Source of the DNA: an uncultured Selenomonadales bacterium
Lineage (GTDB): Bacteria > Bacillota > Negativicutes > Selenomonadales > Selenomonadaceae
Assembly: GCA_946543495.1 (NCBI GenBank)
Contig: CAMNLS010000004.1
Span: 1-21,198 of the forward strand
DNA: 21,198 nt
Reading direction: 5' to 3'
Each line of letters opens with the position of its first letter. Position 1 is the first letter of the stretch. This document shows positions 1-6,255 of this stretch, in pieces. The translations under genes were made by a program, and so were the position numbers. The notes under the pieces are model-generated. The model did not search any database and had not been told where the DNA came from. It saw only the letters and a list, made by a program, of their open reading frames with translations.

Positions 1-390
1 TTTTGCTGTTTGGGTTGTTGTTGAGGCTGAGGTTGAGGCTTTTGCTGTTTGGGTTGTTGTTGAGGCTGAGGTTGAGGCTTTTGCTGTTTGGGTTGTTGTT
101 GAGGCTGAGCCTGAGGCTTTTGCTGTTTGGGTTGTTGTTGAGGCTGAGGTTGAGGCTTTTGCTGTTTGGGTTGTTGTTGAGGCTGAGGTTGAGGCTTTTG
201 CTGTTTGGGTTGTTGTTGAGGCTGAGCCTGTGATTTTTGCTGTTTGGGTTGTTGTTGAGGCTGAGGTTGAGGCTTTTGCTGTTTGGGTTGTTGTTGAGGC
301 TGAGCCTGTGATTTTTGCTGTTTGGGTTGTTGTTGAGGCTGAGCCTGTGGTTTTTGCTGTTTGGGCTGTTGTTGAGGCTGAGCCTGTGAT
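1..390 (-). repeat. 39-bp tandem repeat array inside infB (10 full units, continuing past the window edge)
   Basis: Ten contiguous 39-bp units start at 1, 40, 79, 118, 157, 196, 235, 274, 313 and 352, with a partial unit beyond 390. Each encodes 13 residues on the minus strand, [P/S]Q[A/P]QPQQQPKQQK. Units differ only at a few positions: the P/S codon, the A/P codon and one silent change (GGGCTG for GGGTTG in unit 352). Because 39 is divisible by 3, gain or loss of units keeps infB in frame. The array touches base 1, so the full copy number is unknown. Confidence 0.97.
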
Positions 391-593
391 TTTTGCTGAG
401 GTTCAGGTTCGGATTCGACGGGTTTACGTCTGCCGAACATAGCCTTAACCATTTGATAGGCGTCCTCTTCGACGCCCGTGAAACGATTCTTAACTTTAAC
501 TTTGCGCTTATTCAAGAAGTCGATGATAGCTTGAACATCTTGGTTGAATTCGTTTGCCATGTCATAGATTCTATACTTAATCGGTTTTGACAT
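1..593 (-). CDS. infB: Translation initiation factor IF-2, N-terminal part (partial)
   Basis: This is the 5' end of infB; the gene runs off the left edge, so the G domain and C-terminal domains are not visible. IF-2 is the GTPase that brings initiator tRNA to the 30S subunit. Residues 1 to about 55 (MSKPIKYRIYDMANEF..., then IIDFLNKRKVKVKNRF) match the IF2_N domain. A short Glu/Pro stretch follows, then a Gln/Pro/Lys-rich linker made of 13-residue repeats of the type PQPQPQQQPKQQK. The ATG at 593-591 is preceded by GGGGGTGG at good spacing. The gene lies 19 nt downstream of rnpM, in the rimP-nusA-rnpM-infB order. The ylxQ (L7Ae-like) gene that often lies between rnpM and infB is absent. The identity is firm from the N-terminal domain plus gene order; how long the linker is cannot be seen. 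Confidence 0.93.
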   Translation of the reverse strand, partial: MSKPIKYRIYDMANEFNQDVQAIIDFLNKRKVKVKNRFTGVEEDAYQMVKAMFGRRKPVESEPEPQQKSQAQPQQQPKQQKPQAQPQQQPKQQKSQAQPQQQPKQQKPQPQPQQQPKQQKSQAQPQQQPKQQKPQPQPQQQPKQQKPQPQPQQQPKQQKPQAQPQQQPKQQKPQPQPQQQPKQQKPQPQPQQQPKQQ

Positions 594-612
594 ATATCCA
601 CCCCCGTAAATT

Positions 613-870
613 TTACATATAAACTTTCTCCTTTATCATATCATAGAGTTCGTCTGGCAATTTAGTTTTAAATACTTTATCGAAGTTGCGCCGTTTCCTT
701 AATGTAGTCAAACATTCGGGCGACTTGCAAACGTAAGCCCCGCGACCGTCCTGCTTGCCGGTGGTATCGACGGAAATATTATCAGCGGCTTTAACGACGC
801 GCAAGAGTTCCGACTTATGCCGAACCTGCCTACACACGACGCACCGACGCATATTAATTGGTTTGCTCAT
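613..870 (-). CDS. rnpM: RNase P modulator RnpM (YlxR, DUF448 family)
   Basis: This is a small basic protein of 85 residues. It shows the DUF448/YlxR signature: MRRCVVCR near the start, then GRGAYVC and a Cys-Leu-rich segment followed by KRRNFDKVFK. The family binds RNA, and the B. subtilis member has been reported to bind and modulate RNase P. The open frame extends to an ATG at 885, but GAGGA lies 8 nt before the ATG at 870, giving the start MSKPINMRRC; the 885 ATG overlaps that ribosome binding site. It sits between nusA and infB, the conserved place for this gene. The likely role is RNA processing or translation support, expressed from the rimP promoter. Confidence 0.9.
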   Translation of the reverse strand: MSKPINMRRCVVCRQVRHKSELLRVVKAADNISVDTTGKQDGRGAYVCKSPECLTTLRKRRNFDKVFKTKLPDELYDMIKEKVYM

Positions 871-874
871 TAAT

Positions 875-1018
875 TTATTCCTCATTCTGCGCGGCGTTGA
901 CTAAATTATTCGGATTAGCAATGCGCTAGCGTTGCGCACCGGCGCGGATACTTGCTCCGACTTTATCGAATACTTCGCCGCGACCGCTGGATGCAACGTC
1001 ACGTTGCTGGGTCAAACT
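875..1018 (-). other. Open in-frame stretch after the nusA stop (possible eroded NusA tail)
   Basis: After the nusA TGA (1021-1019) the same frame continues for 30 codons (beginning SLTQQRDVASSGRGEVFDKV), meets TAG, runs 16 more codons (ending NAAQNEE) and stops with TAA at 877-875, four bases before the rnpM start. The reading looks compositionally coding-like and hydrophilic. It could be the decayed end of a longer NusA, a readthrough tail or chance. A weak imperfect inverted repeat (around 928-947) lies within it. No other gene or terminator is seen in this gap. Confidence 0.35.
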
Positions 1019-2164
1019 TCAAGCTTGCTTTTTAGAGCGCACCTTGAATAATGATTGAGCCGTCGAGATGTCGACTTCCTGCATGTTCTCTTCAAGCGGA
1101 ATAGTCTTAGCGCGTTTGAGATTTTTAATATCAATCTTCCAACCTGTGAGGCGTGCGGCAAGTCTAGCGTTCTGCCCTTCCTTACCGATAGCCAAACTAA
1201 GTTGATTATCGGGCACGACGACGCGGCAATTTTTATCTTGGTAATTCAAAGCGACGCTGATAATTTTGGCGGGGCTTAAGGCATTGGCAATAAAGACACC
1301 CTCATTGGGGCTCCATTCAATAACGTCAAGTTTTTCCTCGCCAATCTCGTCAAGGACGTTTTTTATTCTGGTGCCGCGTTGACCAAGACACGAGCCGACC
1401 GCCGCGACATTTGGATCTTTGGAGTATACGGCAATTTTAGAACGTGAACCCGCCTCGCGAGCTATAGCTTTAATTTCGATAAGTCCTTCTTGAATCTCCG
1501 GAATTTCAATTTCCACGAGTCGCCGCAAAAAGTTAGGGTGCGTTCTTGATAAGTAGACTTGATGACCTTTGCCGCCCTTTTTAACTTCGATGATGTAAGC
1601 TCTGACCATGTCGCCAATTTTATAATCGTCATTAGCGGCTTGCTCACTGGGCATTAACACTGCTTCTGTTTTGCCAACTTCGATAATCAGATTATTATCC
1701 TCAATGCGAAGAACCCTACCTTTAATAAGGTCACTTTCACGCTTCGTAAATTCATCATAGATAACGCCGCGTTCAGCCTCGCGCAATTTCTGAACGACAA
1801 TTTGTTTAGCCGCCTGCGCGGCAATGCGTCCGAAATCTTTAGGCGTAACTTCAATCTTAGCCAAGCCGTCGTCGTTAATATCGTAGCCCTTTTCCTCAAG
1901 TTCATCTTCCGAAATTTCGGTTTTAGAATCGTTCACAACGTCGACCGGGATTTTCAATGCGTAAACGTGGAAGCTCCCGTCATCGCGATTAATTTCAATT
2001 TCAAAGCTATCATCATCTTGATTGAAATTTTTCTTGTAAGCGACTTTAAGAGCCTCTTCTACTGCTTCGAACAAGACTTCTTCCGAGATTTCTTTTTCGG
2101 CGCACAAATCCTTTAGTGCCCCAATCAAGGTAAGCGATTCAGTTTTATTCCTTTTGACAGCCAA
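1019..2164 (-). CDS. nusA: Transcription termination/antitermination factor NusA
   Basis: NusA binds RNA polymerase near the RNA exit channel and controls pausing, termination and antitermination. The 381-residue protein has the usual Gram-positive architecture: an N-terminal polymerase-binding domain (about 1-125), an S1 domain (about 134-200, with IKGRVLRIEDNNLIIEVG) and two KH domains, the second recognised by VVVPDNQLSLAIGKEGQNAR. It lacks the acidic AR repeats of the E. coli protein, as is normal for Bacillota. The start is TTG at 2164-2162 (read MAVKRNKTES), with GGGAGG 10 nt upstream overlapping the rimP stop. The genes are tightly coupled: the rimP stop is 15 nt before. The same frame stays largely open after the TGA (separate entry). 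Confidence 0.96.
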   Translation of the reverse strand: MAVKRNKTESLTLIGALKDLCAEKEISEEVLFEAVEEALKVAYKKNFNQDDDSFEIEINRDDGSFHVYALKIPVDVVNDSKTEISEDELEEKGYDINDDGLAKIEVTPKDFGRIAAQAAKQIVVQKLREAERGVIYDEFTKRESDLIKGRVLRIEDNNLIIEVGKTEAVLMPSEQAANDDYKIGDMVRAYIIEVKKGGKGHQVYLSRTHPNFLRRLVEIEIPEIQEGLIEIKAIAREAGSRSKIAVYSKDPNVAAVGSCLGQRGTRIKNVLDEIGEEKLDVIEWSPNEGVFIANALSPAKIISVALNYQDKNCRVVVPDNQLSLAIGKEGQNARLAARLTGWKIDIKNLKRAKTIPLEENMQEVDISTAQSLFKVRSKKQA

Positions 2165-2179
2165 GTAAATTCTTCCTCC

Positions 2180-2626
2180 CTAAAAATCAATATGCAACCT
2201 CACCAGAGCGACTTTATCACGCGGCAAGGGTGCAATATCCTTAATGTGCAAAAATTTATCATCACGACCAATTAACTCTCCGACGAAACTTTTTTTCCCG
2301 TCAAGCGGCGCGTATAACGTCACGTCCACGACCTTGCCCGCCTCGCGAACGAAATCCCTATCTTTTTTCAGAATGCGGTCAATGCCGGGCGAAGAGACTT
2401 CAAGAATATATGCCGTGCTGATTATGTCGAGTTTATCAAGTCGTGCGCTTAGTTGTTCGCTGATAGCCTGGCAGTCATCAAGGTCAATTCCGCCCTGCTT
2501 ATCAACGAAAATTCTTAAATAGAAGTCGCGCCCCTCCTTAACGTATTCTACGTCAACGAGTTCATATTCTGAACCTGCTAAAACTTCTTCCATGAGGCTT
2601 TCTACCTGCGTTTCGATTTTGCTCAA
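2180..2626 (-). CDS. rimP: Ribosome maturation factor RimP
   Basis: RimP helps assemble the 30S subunit. The 148-residue reading begins MSKIETQVESLMEEVL and contains the family hallmarks YELVDVEYVKEG, LRIFVDKQGGI and LEVSSPGIDRIL. The open frame reaches an ATG at 2692, but the AAGGGGT at 2634-2640 sits 7 nt before a TTG at 2626-2624, and the family N-terminus matches that start; the longer version would add 22 non-conserved residues across a leader hairpin. It is the first gene of the rimP-nusA-rnpM-infB operon, with its own promoter at 2769-2797. It ends in TAG, just before the nusA start. Confidence 0.94.
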   Translation of the reverse strand: MSKIETQVESLMEEVLAGSEYELVDVEYVKEGRDFYLRIFVDKQGGIDLDDCQAISEQLSARLDKLDIISTAYILEVSSPGIDRILKKDRDFVREAGKVVDVTLYAPLDGKKSFVGELIGRDDKFLHIKDIAPLPRDKVALVRLHIDF

Positions 2627-2650
2627 TGTATCACCCCTTAATAACGTGAA

Positions 2651-2672
2651 AGAGTGGACGCACGCCCACTCT
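2651..2672 (-). promoter_or_regulatory. Stem-loop in the leader of the rimP-nusA operon
   Basis: A perfect 7-bp inverted repeat, AGAGTGG / CCACTCT, surrounds an 8-nt loop; one or two further pairs are possible. It lies about 12 nt upstream of the rimP Shine-Dalgarno sequence and about 90 nt downstream of the predicted transcription start. No U-run follows on the minus strand, so it is not a simple terminator. A regulatory role is inferred only from its position. Confidence 0.5.
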
Positions 2673-2768
2673 TCGACTAAGCTTATGTCCATTTAAACCG
2701 CTCGCCGCTTGTGCGAAGTACCGAAATTTCTACAACCAATGCCCTCCATCGTTTTGATAACGTGTTGT

Positions 2769-2797
2769 ATTCTACACAATGATTTTCAATTTGGCAA
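2769..2797 (-). promoter_or_regulatory. Sigma-70-type promoter of the rimP-nusA-rnpM-infB operon
   Basis: On the minus strand TTGCCA (2797-2792) and TAGAAT (2774-2769) are separated by exactly 17 nt. The predicted start near 2762 gives a leader of about 135 nt. The -35 box begins four bases after the stop of the aldo/keto reductase gene, so readthrough from that gene into rimP is also possible. Confidence 0.72.
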
Positions 2798-2800
2798 GTA

Positions 2801-3925
2801 TTATTTACCGAATGCCGCCGCCACTTTGACGAGTTCGCCGCGAATTTTTATATGTTGCGGGCAGACTTTTTCGCACGCGCCGCACTTAATGCATTTGCCA
2901 GCGTATTTCTCGCCGTGCATCTCCACGAGCCAACGATATTGATTCGCCGCGAACGCTTTATCCTTATAGAGCGTCAAGACGTTAAACGCCGTGAACGAAC
3001 CGCTTATGCCAATATTCTGCGGACAAACTTTAGCGCAGTAATTGCAAGTGGTGCAAGGGATGATGGGTATACTCTGCAAGGTTTTGCGTGCCTTTTCGAC
3101 GGTTGCGCGTTCAGAATCATTGAGCCGCTTGAAGTCCTCCATATACGCGACGTTATCTTTCATTTGGTTAAGGGTGCTCATGCCGGATAGGACAGTTATC
3201 ACGCCGTCGAGACTTGCCGCAAAACGAACAGCCCACGACGCTAACGACGCATCGGGATTAGCCGCATTGAAAACCGCTTTGACTTGGTCGGGAGGATTAG
3301 CTAACATGCCGCCTTTAATTGGTTCCATGATGACAACGGGCTTGCCGTGCTTGCGAGCCACTTCATAACAGCCGCGCGATTGAATGGCGGGATTTTCCCA
3401 GTCCGCCCAGTTGATTTGAAGTTGAACGAATTCTGCTTCGGGGTGCTTAGTCAAAATTTCGTCAAGCTCTTGCGGCGTCGAATGAAAGGAAAATCCCACG
3501 TGTTTAATCAAGCCTTCGCGCTTCTTCTCAAAGACGAAATCCCATATCTTGAATCGTTCAAAAAATTCCGTACGCGTCTCGCCGAGATTGTGCAGTAAAT
3601 AAAAATCAAAGTAGCCCGCGCCCGTCTGCTTAAGCGAAGTTTCAAATTGCGCGATTGCATCTTCACGCGTCTTGCAATTAATCCACGCGGCATTCTTCGT
3701 TGCTAATTGGAACTTCTCACGCGGATAACGTTCAACCAACGCTTGACGGATTGCGTCCTCGCTGCCGGGATAAGCCCACGCCGTATCAAAGTACGTGAAG
3801 CCCTTCGACAGGAATAAATCGACCATCTGTTTGACTTGCTCAAGGTCAATGGTCTCGTCGCTGAGTTTCGGAAGCCTCATCAGCCCAAAGCCCAGCTTTT
3901 TAATTTGCTCTCCTAAATACGCCAT
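2801..3925 (-). CDS. Aldo/keto reductase with C-terminal 4Fe-4S ferredoxin domain
   Basis: This is a 374-residue member of the iron-sulfur aldo/keto reductase group. The TIM-barrel tetrad is visible: D47 and Y52 (FDTAWAY), K77 (LATK) and H112 (YLLHN). The C-terminal part carries two four-cysteine clusters, CTTCNYCAKVCP (about 291-302) and CIKCGACEKVCP (about 345-356), which should hold two 4Fe-4S centres. The likely activity is NAD(P)H- or ferredoxin-linked reduction or oxidation of a small carbonyl compound in the cytoplasm; the substrate cannot be told from sequence. The ATG at 3925 has GGGAGG upstream. It lies downstream of the chorismate mutase gene in the same direction, separated by the palindromic repeat at 3945-4007, and may share its transcript. 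Confidence 0.9.
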   Translation of the reverse strand: MAYLGEQIKKLGFGLMRLPKLSDETIDLEQVKQMVDLFLSKGFTYFDTAWAYPGSEDAIRQALVERYPREKFQLATKNAAWINCKTREDAIAQFETSLKQTGAGYFDFYLLHNLGETRTEFFERFKIWDFVFEKKREGLIKHVGFSFHSTPQELDEILTKHPEAEFVQLQINWADWENPAIQSRGCYEVARKHGKPVVIMEPIKGGMLANPPDQVKAVFNAANPDASLASWAVRFAASLDGVITVLSGMSTLNQMKDNVAYMEDFKRLNDSERATVEKARKTLQSIPIIPCTTCNYCAKVCPQNIGISGSFTAFNVLTLYKDKAFAANQYRWLVEMHGEKYAGKCIKCGACEKVCPQHIKIRGELVKVAAAFGK

Positions 3926-3944
3926 GTTAAAACCTCCCTTTTAA

Positions 3945-4007
3945 TAATTGGTAATGTGTAATTGGGAATGGGGAATGATAATTACCAATTCCTAATTTTT
4001 AATTGCT
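3945..4007. repeat. Heptamer-phased palindromic repeat between aroH and the aldo/keto reductase
   Basis: Nine consecutive heptamers fill 3945-4007: TAATTGG, TAATGTG, TAATTGG, GAATGGG, GAATGAT, AATTACC, AATTCCT, AATTTTT, AATTGCT. The left half pairs with the right half (AATTGGTAAT against ATTACCAATT), so the element can fold into an imperfect hairpin. It occupies nearly the whole intergenic gap, and the aroH stop codon (4001-3999) lies inside it. In style it resembles the short tandemly repeated heptamer sequences known from cyanobacteria. It is not an identified named element. Confidence 0.7.
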
Positions 4008-4361
4008 TTCCAGGTCGGGACGAAGATTCCTTGCCTCCCCCAGATACACGTGATGAATTTGATTCTGCGCCTTGTTGGTTTCCGCTAGGATTAGCACTCG
4101 AATACACATTGGCAGTGCGTTATCAATCGCGGGCTCTCTGGCATCGAACAGCGGCACCAACCTTAACGCGGGCTGTTGTCTTATCGCCGAGCTTGGAAAA
4201 GCGGCAGTTAAGTCTTCCGTCGTGGAAAAGATTATCGCTCCGATATTGTCTGCTCTCAATTCGTTTGTAGATAAAATTTTCGTGACGAGCTGCCGCGCCG
4301 CCGTCCAGATTTTTTCCTTTGAATTCTCATCAACCGTCACTGCACCGCGAATTCCTCGCAT
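3999..4361 (-). CDS. aroH: Chorismate mutase, AroH type
   Basis: This enzyme rearranges chorismate to prephenate for phenylalanine and tyrosine synthesis. The 120-residue protein aligns by eye with B. subtilis AroH: MRGIRGAVTV at the start, DLTAAFP, MCIRVL, HVYLGEA and LRPDL at the end. The arginines corresponding to B. subtilis R7, R63, R90 and R116, the glutamate E78 and tyrosine Y108 appear kept, while positions matching K60 and C75 look replaced (Ser and Asp), so it is somewhat divergent. Two ATGs are possible (4367, 4361); GGAGG (4375-4371) is 3 nt from the first and 9 nt from the second, and the second matches the family start. The ribosome binding site overlaps the stop of the ABC gene, suggesting translational coupling. 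Its own stop lies in a palindromic repeat. Confidence 0.88.
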   Translation of the reverse strand: MRGIRGAVTVDENSKEKIWTAARQLVTKILSTNELRADNIGAIIFSTTEDLTAAFPSSAIRQQPALRLVPLFDAREPAIDNALPMCIRVLILAETNKAQNQIHHVYLGEARNLRPDLESN

Positions 4362-4376
4362 TGCCATTGCCCTCCT

Positions 4377-5450
4377 TTAAATCTTGTACTTCTCTTTAAT
4401 CTGCAATTTGACCGTCTCATTGGCGAGGAAGTCATCATAGTTTGAAATTCTATCGACGGTGCCTTGCGGCGTGATGTCCATGATTCGATTGGCAATAGCC
4501 CTAATGAATTCCCTGTCCTCATCGACGAAAATAATTGTGCCTGGAAAGTCAACTAAACTTTGCTCCAAAGCCTCAATGTTCGGCAGGTCAAGACACGCCG
4601 TCGGATTGTCAAGCAGTAGGAAATTCGTTGTGCCGAACGCTAACTTATCGAATTCAATCTTCGCCGCCGCCCCCGTGTAGACGCGCGGCATGTAGAAGAC
4701 CTTCACACCCTGAGAGAAATTTATTTTCCCGCGCAGACAACCGCCGGTCTCGTCCTGATTCTGATAAGCCATAGCCAACGTCTTTAACAGTTTCGACTTG
4801 CCCAGCTCATTACGTCCGACAAACGCGACCTTTTGCCCTTGCCTAATGGTAAAGCTCACGTCTTTAAAGATTGGTTCGCCGTCGCGGTTCTTAAGCAAGC
4901 TGTTCGCCTCAAGGACAATCGGAACTGCGCCCGAAGGTGTAAGCGGCAGAAGTGGTGCGCAATCAATTTTTATCGGCTCGACTTGCCCGCCGCCCAGCTC
5001 AACGATTCGCCCGCACGTTTCCTTTAGAAAATATCTGTCGCTACTCACGATGACGGTTGTCAGGTCTCTACGTTCAAACAAAAAATTTATCAGCCACTCG
5101 ACGCCTTCCGCCTCAAGATTTTTAGTCGGCTCATCAAGCAACAAGATGAATTCATCGTTATTGAGTTCGCTAAGTGCTCGCTTGAGTTTTTCAATCGCGG
5201 ACATTTCCGCTTTATGCAAGTCCGAGAAGTCAGCATAAACACTTCCGTTGACGGAATGAACTTCGCCGGAAATTTGAACGTCGCCCGCCGTCGGCTCGAC
5301 GCGCCCCGCCATGATGTCAAGCAACGTCGATTTGCCAGAGCCTTCGCCGCCGATTATACCGACCTTTTCGCCGCGTCCCACTTCCAAATTCAACCCCGAA
5401 AAAATTTCCTGCTTGCCGAGCTTGAGTTCCAAATTACTTATCCTTATCAA
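4377..5450 (-). CDS. Degenerate tandem ATP-binding cassette protein, ABC-F-like
   Basis: A soluble protein of 357 residues with two ABC domains and no membrane segments, most like ABC-F proteins but far shorter (they usually exceed 500). Domain 1 has a good Walker A (GGEGSGKST, 34-42) and Walker B (LLLDEPT, 103-109), only about 60 residues apart; the helical region with the LSGGE signature is missing and the switch histidine is Ser137 (VSSDRYF). Domain 2 has an altered Walker A (GRNELGKSK, 212-220), Asn282 in place of the catalytic Glu (LLLDNPT), Arg in the Q-loop position (FYMPR) and Glu311 where the switch His should be (VDEDREF). The start is TTG at 5450-5448, preceded by AAAGGAG at 8 nt; a longer frame to 5537 would begin upstream of the promoter at 5473-5501. 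It is first in a likely operon with aroH. It may bind but hardly hydrolyse ATP; its role is unknown. Confidence 0.8.
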   Translation of the reverse strand: MIRISNLELKLGKQEIFSGLNLEVGRGEKVGIIGGEGSGKSTLLDIMAGRVEPTAGDVQISGEVHSVNGSVYADFSDLHKAEMSAIEKLKRALSELNNDEFILLLDEPTKNLEAEGVEWLINFLFERRDLTTVIVSSDRYFLKETCGRIVELGGGQVEPIKIDCAPLLPLTPSGAVPIVLEANSLLKNRDGEPIFKDVSFTIRQGQKVAFVGRNELGKSKLLKTLAMAYQNQDETGGCLRGKINFSQGVKVFYMPRVYTGAAAKIEFDKLAFGTTNFLLLDNPTACLDLPNIEALEQSLVDFPGTIIFVDEDREFIRAIANRIMDITPQGTVDRISNYDDFLANETVKLQIKEKYKI

Positions 5451-5472
5451 GATTCCCACTCCTTTTGATTGA

Positions 5473-5501
5473 AGAATATAACAACGCCCGCCCGCTGTCA
5501 A
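5473..5501 (-). promoter_or_regulatory. Promoter of the ABC-F-like/aroH operon
   Basis: On the minus strand a consensus TTGACA (5501-5496) and TATTCT (5478-5473) are 17 nt apart. Transcription would begin near 5466, only about 15 nt before the TTG start, which supports that start over the longer open frame. Confidence 0.75.
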
Positions 5502-5504
5502 CGC

Positions 5505-5533
5505 TTTACATTCCAAATCGAATTCGCTATCAT
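5505..5533 (+). promoter_or_regulatory. rpe: Promoter of rpe, back to back with the divergent promoter
   Basis: TTTACA (5505-5510) and TATCAT (5528-5533) are 17 nt apart. The predicted start is near 5540, shortly before the GGAGG of rpe. Its -35 box is only 3 bp from the -35 box of the divergent promoter. Confidence 0.65.
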
Positions 5534-5562
5534 ACAAAAAAATTTGATTGGAGGAAAAGATT

Positions 5563-6255
5563 ATGGCAACGATAATTGCGCCGTCGATACTCTCAGCGGA
5601 CTTTGCACACTTGGCGGACGAGGTTAAAAAGGTCGTGGACGCGGGCGCGGAATATGTTCACGTCGACGTTATGGACGGCTCTTTTGTACCGGAGATAACA
5701 ATTGGCGCGGGCGTCGTCGCGAGCTTGCGTAAAGTCACTGACGCTGTACTCGACGTTCATTTAATGGTCGAACACCCAGAGACGCAACTTGAAAGCTTTG
5801 CAGAGGCGGGAGCGGACATTATAACTTTCCACGTTGAAGCAACTCATCACCCACACAGAGTGATTCAGAAAATCCACGAGCTTGGTTGCAAGGCGGGCGT
5901 CGCGCTTAATCCGGGCACGTCGCTTTCAGCCGTCGAAGAGCTTGTAGAAGATGCCGACATGATTTTAATTATGACGGTCAATCCGGGCTACGGCGGGCAG
6001 AAGTTTATTGAGTCAATGCTCGGCAAGATTCACATGCTCTATCACATGATTGACGAGATGGAAACCGATTGCGACATTGAAGTTGACGGCGGCATTAACG
6101 CGGAAACTTCCGTTGACGTGCGCGAGGCTGGAGCTAATGTTTTAGTTGCAGGCTCGGCGATTTATGGCGCGGCTGATGTTGCGCAGGCGATTAAAGATAT
6201 TCGCGGCAAGGAAATTGTTCATCATCACCACCACGACGAAGACTATGACGACTAA
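5563..6255 (+). CDS. rpe: Ribulose-phosphate 3-epimerase with natural His/Asp-rich tail
   Basis: Rpe interconverts ribulose 5-phosphate and xylulose 5-phosphate in the pentose phosphate pathway. The 230-residue TIM barrel shows the metal ligands H33 and D35 (VHVDVMDG), H66 (DVHLMVEHP) and the Asp of EVDGGIN, plus the catalytic Asp of APSILSADF and the phosphate-binding NPGYGGQ and AGSAIYG. The start is the ATG at 5563 with GGAGG at 5550-5554; an in-frame ATG at 5548 has no such site. The family usually ends soon after the last helix; here an extra tail VHHHHHDEDYDD follows, a possible metal-binding tail. The last bases overlap the beginning of the broken hsdS gene. Confidence 0.95.
   Translation: MATIIAPSILSADFAHLADEVKKVVDAGAEYVHVDVMDGSFVPEITIGAGVVASLRKVTDAVLDVHLMVEHPETQLESFAEAGADIITFHVEATHHPHRVIQKIHELGCKAGVALNPGTSLSAVEELVEDADMILIMTVNPGYGGQKFIESMLGKIHMLYHMIDEMETDCDIEVDGGINAETSVDVREAGANVLVAGSAIYGAADVAQAIKDIRGKEIVHHHHHDEDYDD

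Noticed and set aside
1..390. CRISPR array from the regular repeats
   Set aside because: The 39-bp units are directly adjacent without spacers, and the period is a multiple of three inside a coding gene.
3..442. Plus-strand open frames of Leu/Arg- or Val/Glu-rich repeats
   Set aside because: They are the opposite-strand shadow of the infB tandem repeats; the minus frame gives the IF2_N domain with a proper start.
928..947. Terminator between nusA and rnpM
   Set aside because: The inverted repeat is imperfect and has no following T-run; the operon continues to infB.
2627..2692. Longer RimP from the ATG at 2692
   Set aside because: The added residues are not family-like, span the leader hairpin, and the TTG at 2626 has a strong ribosome binding site.
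2694..2750. Eighteen-codon leader peptide on the minus strand ahead of rimP
   Set aside because: No ribosome binding site before its ATG and no regulatory codon bias; short frames like this arise by chance.
2852..3598. Plus-strand open frames opposite the aldo/keto reductase
   Set aside because: No family features or ribosome binding sites; they are complements of a clear gene.
5451..5537. N-terminal extension of the ABC-F-like protein
   Set aside because: It would start upstream of the predicted promoter, and the added residues have no ABC character.
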